In this document: piece by piece, positions 14,476-15,664 of the stretch
How positions within the stretch are numbered: position 1 is the first letter of the stretch
Layout of the letters: every line of letters begins with the position of its first letter
Source: Candidatus Stahliibacteriota bacterium
Lineage (GTDB): Bacteria; Hydrothermota; Tepidihabitantia; SM23-42
Direction: 5' to 3'
Assembly: GCA_030613445.1 (NCBI GenBank)
Contig: JAUWLY010000024.1
Span: 1 to 15,664, forward strand
Length of the DNA: 15,664 nucleotides
The notes under the pieces: generated by a model
The model's database searches: none
What the model saw: the letters and a program-made list of their open reading frames with translations, nothing else
What the model was told of the DNA's origin: nothing
Position numbers and translations under genes: made by a program

Positions 14476-15029
14476 TTTCTCTTACTCCTTCTTTTAGCGG
14501 TTTTCTTTTTTACCAATACCGGGGTAAAAAGACCTACGTCTTCAACTTTGCATTTGCATTTCTTTGTGTTTCTATTGATCCCGCAAACCGGACACAATCC
14601 GCGACATCCCTCATGGCAAAGCAAAGTGATTGGTATTGAAAGTACAATAGCTTCCCTTATACCAACACCGAGGTCAATGCTATTACCTGAAAGGTATACT
14701 CGCTCGACCTCAGAGAACTTCAAAGCCACTTTCTCAGCGTCTTTATTTGGGTCTTTACCCCGGATATAGACCAGATATGAGCTGACCTGAAAGTTCCTGG
14801 TAAAGCCATCCAGACAACGGGCGCATTTCAAATGGGCTTTAAAAGCGACTTTAAAATTTGCGGTAATGCCTATTGTTGAACTATTAAGTTTGACACGTGC
14901 GCTGATCGAACCGAATTTCTTAACCGATTTAATCTTGAGGTCAAACTCAGACGCACCGAGATTATCGAAAGTAACAATAGTCTCTTCCCTTATTTCACCG
15001 ATCGCAATTAGAAACTTCGCAACAGCTAT
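14472..15029 (-). CDS. yceD: YceD/DUF177 protein with a probable AUA start
   Basis: DUF177 proteins are metal-binding-like, usually encoded beside rpmF, and linked to ribosomal RNA/L32 production. The conserved half is clear: CARCL (C69, C72), then C138...C142...C146-x-x-C149 and C158-K-C160, the usual cysteine pattern. A canonical start gives only 119 residues (TTG at 14831), which would remove the upstream domain and begin two residues before the first CxxC. The same frame continues upstream with family-like sequence (IVTFDNLG, FDLKIKSVKKFGSISARV, FKVAFKAHLKCARC). It contains no ATG, GTG, TTG or CTG back to a stop at 15117-15119. AUA at 15027-15029, 8 nt after AGGAG and overlapping the upstream TAG, is the best start and gives 185 residues. 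The tail KKKTAKRRSKRK is very basic. Confidence 0.82.
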   Translation of the reverse strand: MAVAKFLIAIGEIREETIVTFDNLGASEFDLKIKSVKKFGSISARVKLNSSTIGITANFKVAFKAHLKCARCLDGFTRNFQVSSYLVYIRGKDPNKDAEKVALKFSEVERVYLSGNSIDLGVGIREAIVLSIPITLLCHEGCRGLCPVCGINRNTKKCKCKVEDVGLFTPVLVKKKTAKRRSKRK

Positions 15030-15664
15030 GTTTTCTGCTCCTTTTTCCTCGCCGCCGGGAACAGAATATTGTTTAGGATCAATCGGTAACCTGGTGAATT
15101 GCTGTGTTTTCTCAAATCAGTTGGCGGATCATTAACAAAATGCTGATAATCTTCTGGATCATGACCGGCAAGGTATGTAAATGTACCTTTACCACAGTTG
15201 CCGTGCAGGTATTTCACCTCGTCAGTCCCACTTACATCGGCTAAGATCAATACCGAAGTCATGATGGTACTCTTTCTAAACCCTGAACATTGCCCAAGGA
15301 ATTCCTTGACCAATGCCGTGTGATTTTGAACGAGCATACATGGTACTGGATCGAATTTTGCGGAAAAATCAAACAACGAGATGTATGTCTTGGGACCACG
15401 TCTCTGAGCTTCGTTGGTCACATCAATCGTGGAATGTTCATAGATAAGCGGGCTGAGGATCAACTTGAAGTTTTCAAAAGCCAGACATTGAGAAAAATCC
15501 AACTTGCTGTTTGCCGCGGGGTCAAAAGGGTCGTGGTCATAGACATCGTGGCAGATATCGATATTCTGCGCGGCCAAACCTATATCGTATGTATCACAAG
15601 CCGAGCACATCGAAAACATGAAACCACCCTTTTCAATATAATCTTTTATGACCAATGCAACGGC
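15026..15664 (-). CDS. 'Asparagine synthetase B'-type uncharacterised protein, C-terminal part
   Basis: The frame is open to the window edge (AVA precedes the TTG at 15655), so this is the C-terminal 212 residues of a longer protein. Segments such as KGGFMFSMCSACDTYDIGLA, LVKEFLGQCSGFRKSTIM, HGNCGKGTFTYLAGHDPEDY and NNILFPAARKKEQKT match my memory of a conserved family, annotated 'asparagine synthetase B' in Bacteroidetes- and Ignavibacteria-like genomes. The visible part lacks the ATP-pyrophosphatase signature of true AsnB, so that name should not be taken as function. The EKGGFMFSMCSACDTYD stretch looks like the cysteine elbow of a class-I-amidotransferase/ThuA-like fold (inference). Five cysteines in the first 90 residues are notable. 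It overlaps the proposed yceD start by 4 nt and heads the visible part of the five-gene chain. Confidence 0.5.
   Translation of the reverse strand, partial: AVALVIKDYIEKGGFMFSMCSACDTYDIGLAAQNIDICHDVYDHDPFDPAANSKLDFSQCLAFENFKLILSPLIYEHSTIDVTNEAQRRGPKTYISLFDFSAKFDPVPCMLVQNHTALVKEFLGQCSGFRKSTIMTSVLILADVSGTDEVKYLHGNCGKGTFTYLAGHDPEDYQHFVNDPPTDLRKHSNSPGYRLILNNILFPAARKKEQKT
15030..15045 (-). promoter_or_regulatory. Ribosome site that supports the AUA start of yceD
   Basis: On the minus strand AAAAAGGAG ends at 15038 and is followed by 8 nt (CAGAAAAC) before ATA at 15029-15027. Sequence and spacing are ideal for initiation there. It lies in the last codons of the upstream gene, whose TAG stop (15026-15028) overlaps the ATA as ATAG, so coupling by reinitiation is also possible. 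Confidence 0.6.

Overview
The window is bacterial, A+T-leaning and gene-dense. The gene content points to an uncultured, Gram-negative-type lineage close to the Bacteroidetes/Chlorobi/Fibrobacteres relatives, most like candidate phylum WOR-3 (Stahlbacteria) or a neighbour. This is inferred from a large secreted protein ending in a FlgD-like/Por-type sorting domain, a beta-barrel-like exported protein, a membrane-embedded spermidine-synthase-like protein and an 'asparagine synthetase B'-type protein. No 16S gene is present, so the assignment is tentative.

Layout. 1-190 (minus): the first codons of a secreted adhesin-like gene. 191-593: non-coding, with a cluster of small modular hairpins and two divergent promoters. 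594-1881 (plus): a two-domain DUF6982-like protein overlapping purC. 1955-6826 (minus): a 705-aa polytopic spermidine-synthase-like protein, then an 892-aa secreted protein with its own promoter. 6938-9705 (plus): yebC-ruvC-ruvA-ruvB, a tight Holliday-junction-processing operon ended by a perfect 12-bp palindrome that overlaps the ruvB stop. 9706-9966: a second hairpin cluster in the opposite orientation and a promoter. 9967-10836 (plus): an exported, probably outer-membrane protein. 11056-11212: two strong hairpins, tRNA-Ala(UGC) and a third hairpin. 11254-12037: a REP-associated tyrosine transposase (RAYT) bracketed by near-identical 79-bp direct repeats, each made of two inverted REP units. 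12030-15664 (minus): a five-gene chain, reading asparagine-synthetase-B-like protein (partial), YceD/DUF177, DacB/PBP4, an unlisted 52-aa membrane protein, and an M19 dipeptidase. It leans towards cell-wall and D-amino-acid peptide metabolism.

The main overall signal is the promoter architecture. Six starts carry TTGAC(A/T/C), exactly 16 nt, then TAnnnT. In four of them the start codon lies only 5-6 nt after the -10 box, so the mRNAs should be leaderless. The other two have leaders of about 10-12 nt holding only a Shine-Dalgarno sequence. Three of the six, all before exported-protein genes, share the decamer TTCTCTTGAC. This architecture also fixes several start codons, including one GTG.

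Other points of interest are a yceD reading frame with no ATG, GTG or TTG where its N-terminus must lie (a well-spaced AUA is the best candidate), a duplicated membrane scaffold around a spermidine-synthase domain that has lost two acidic residues, and a self-contained REP/RAYT locus.
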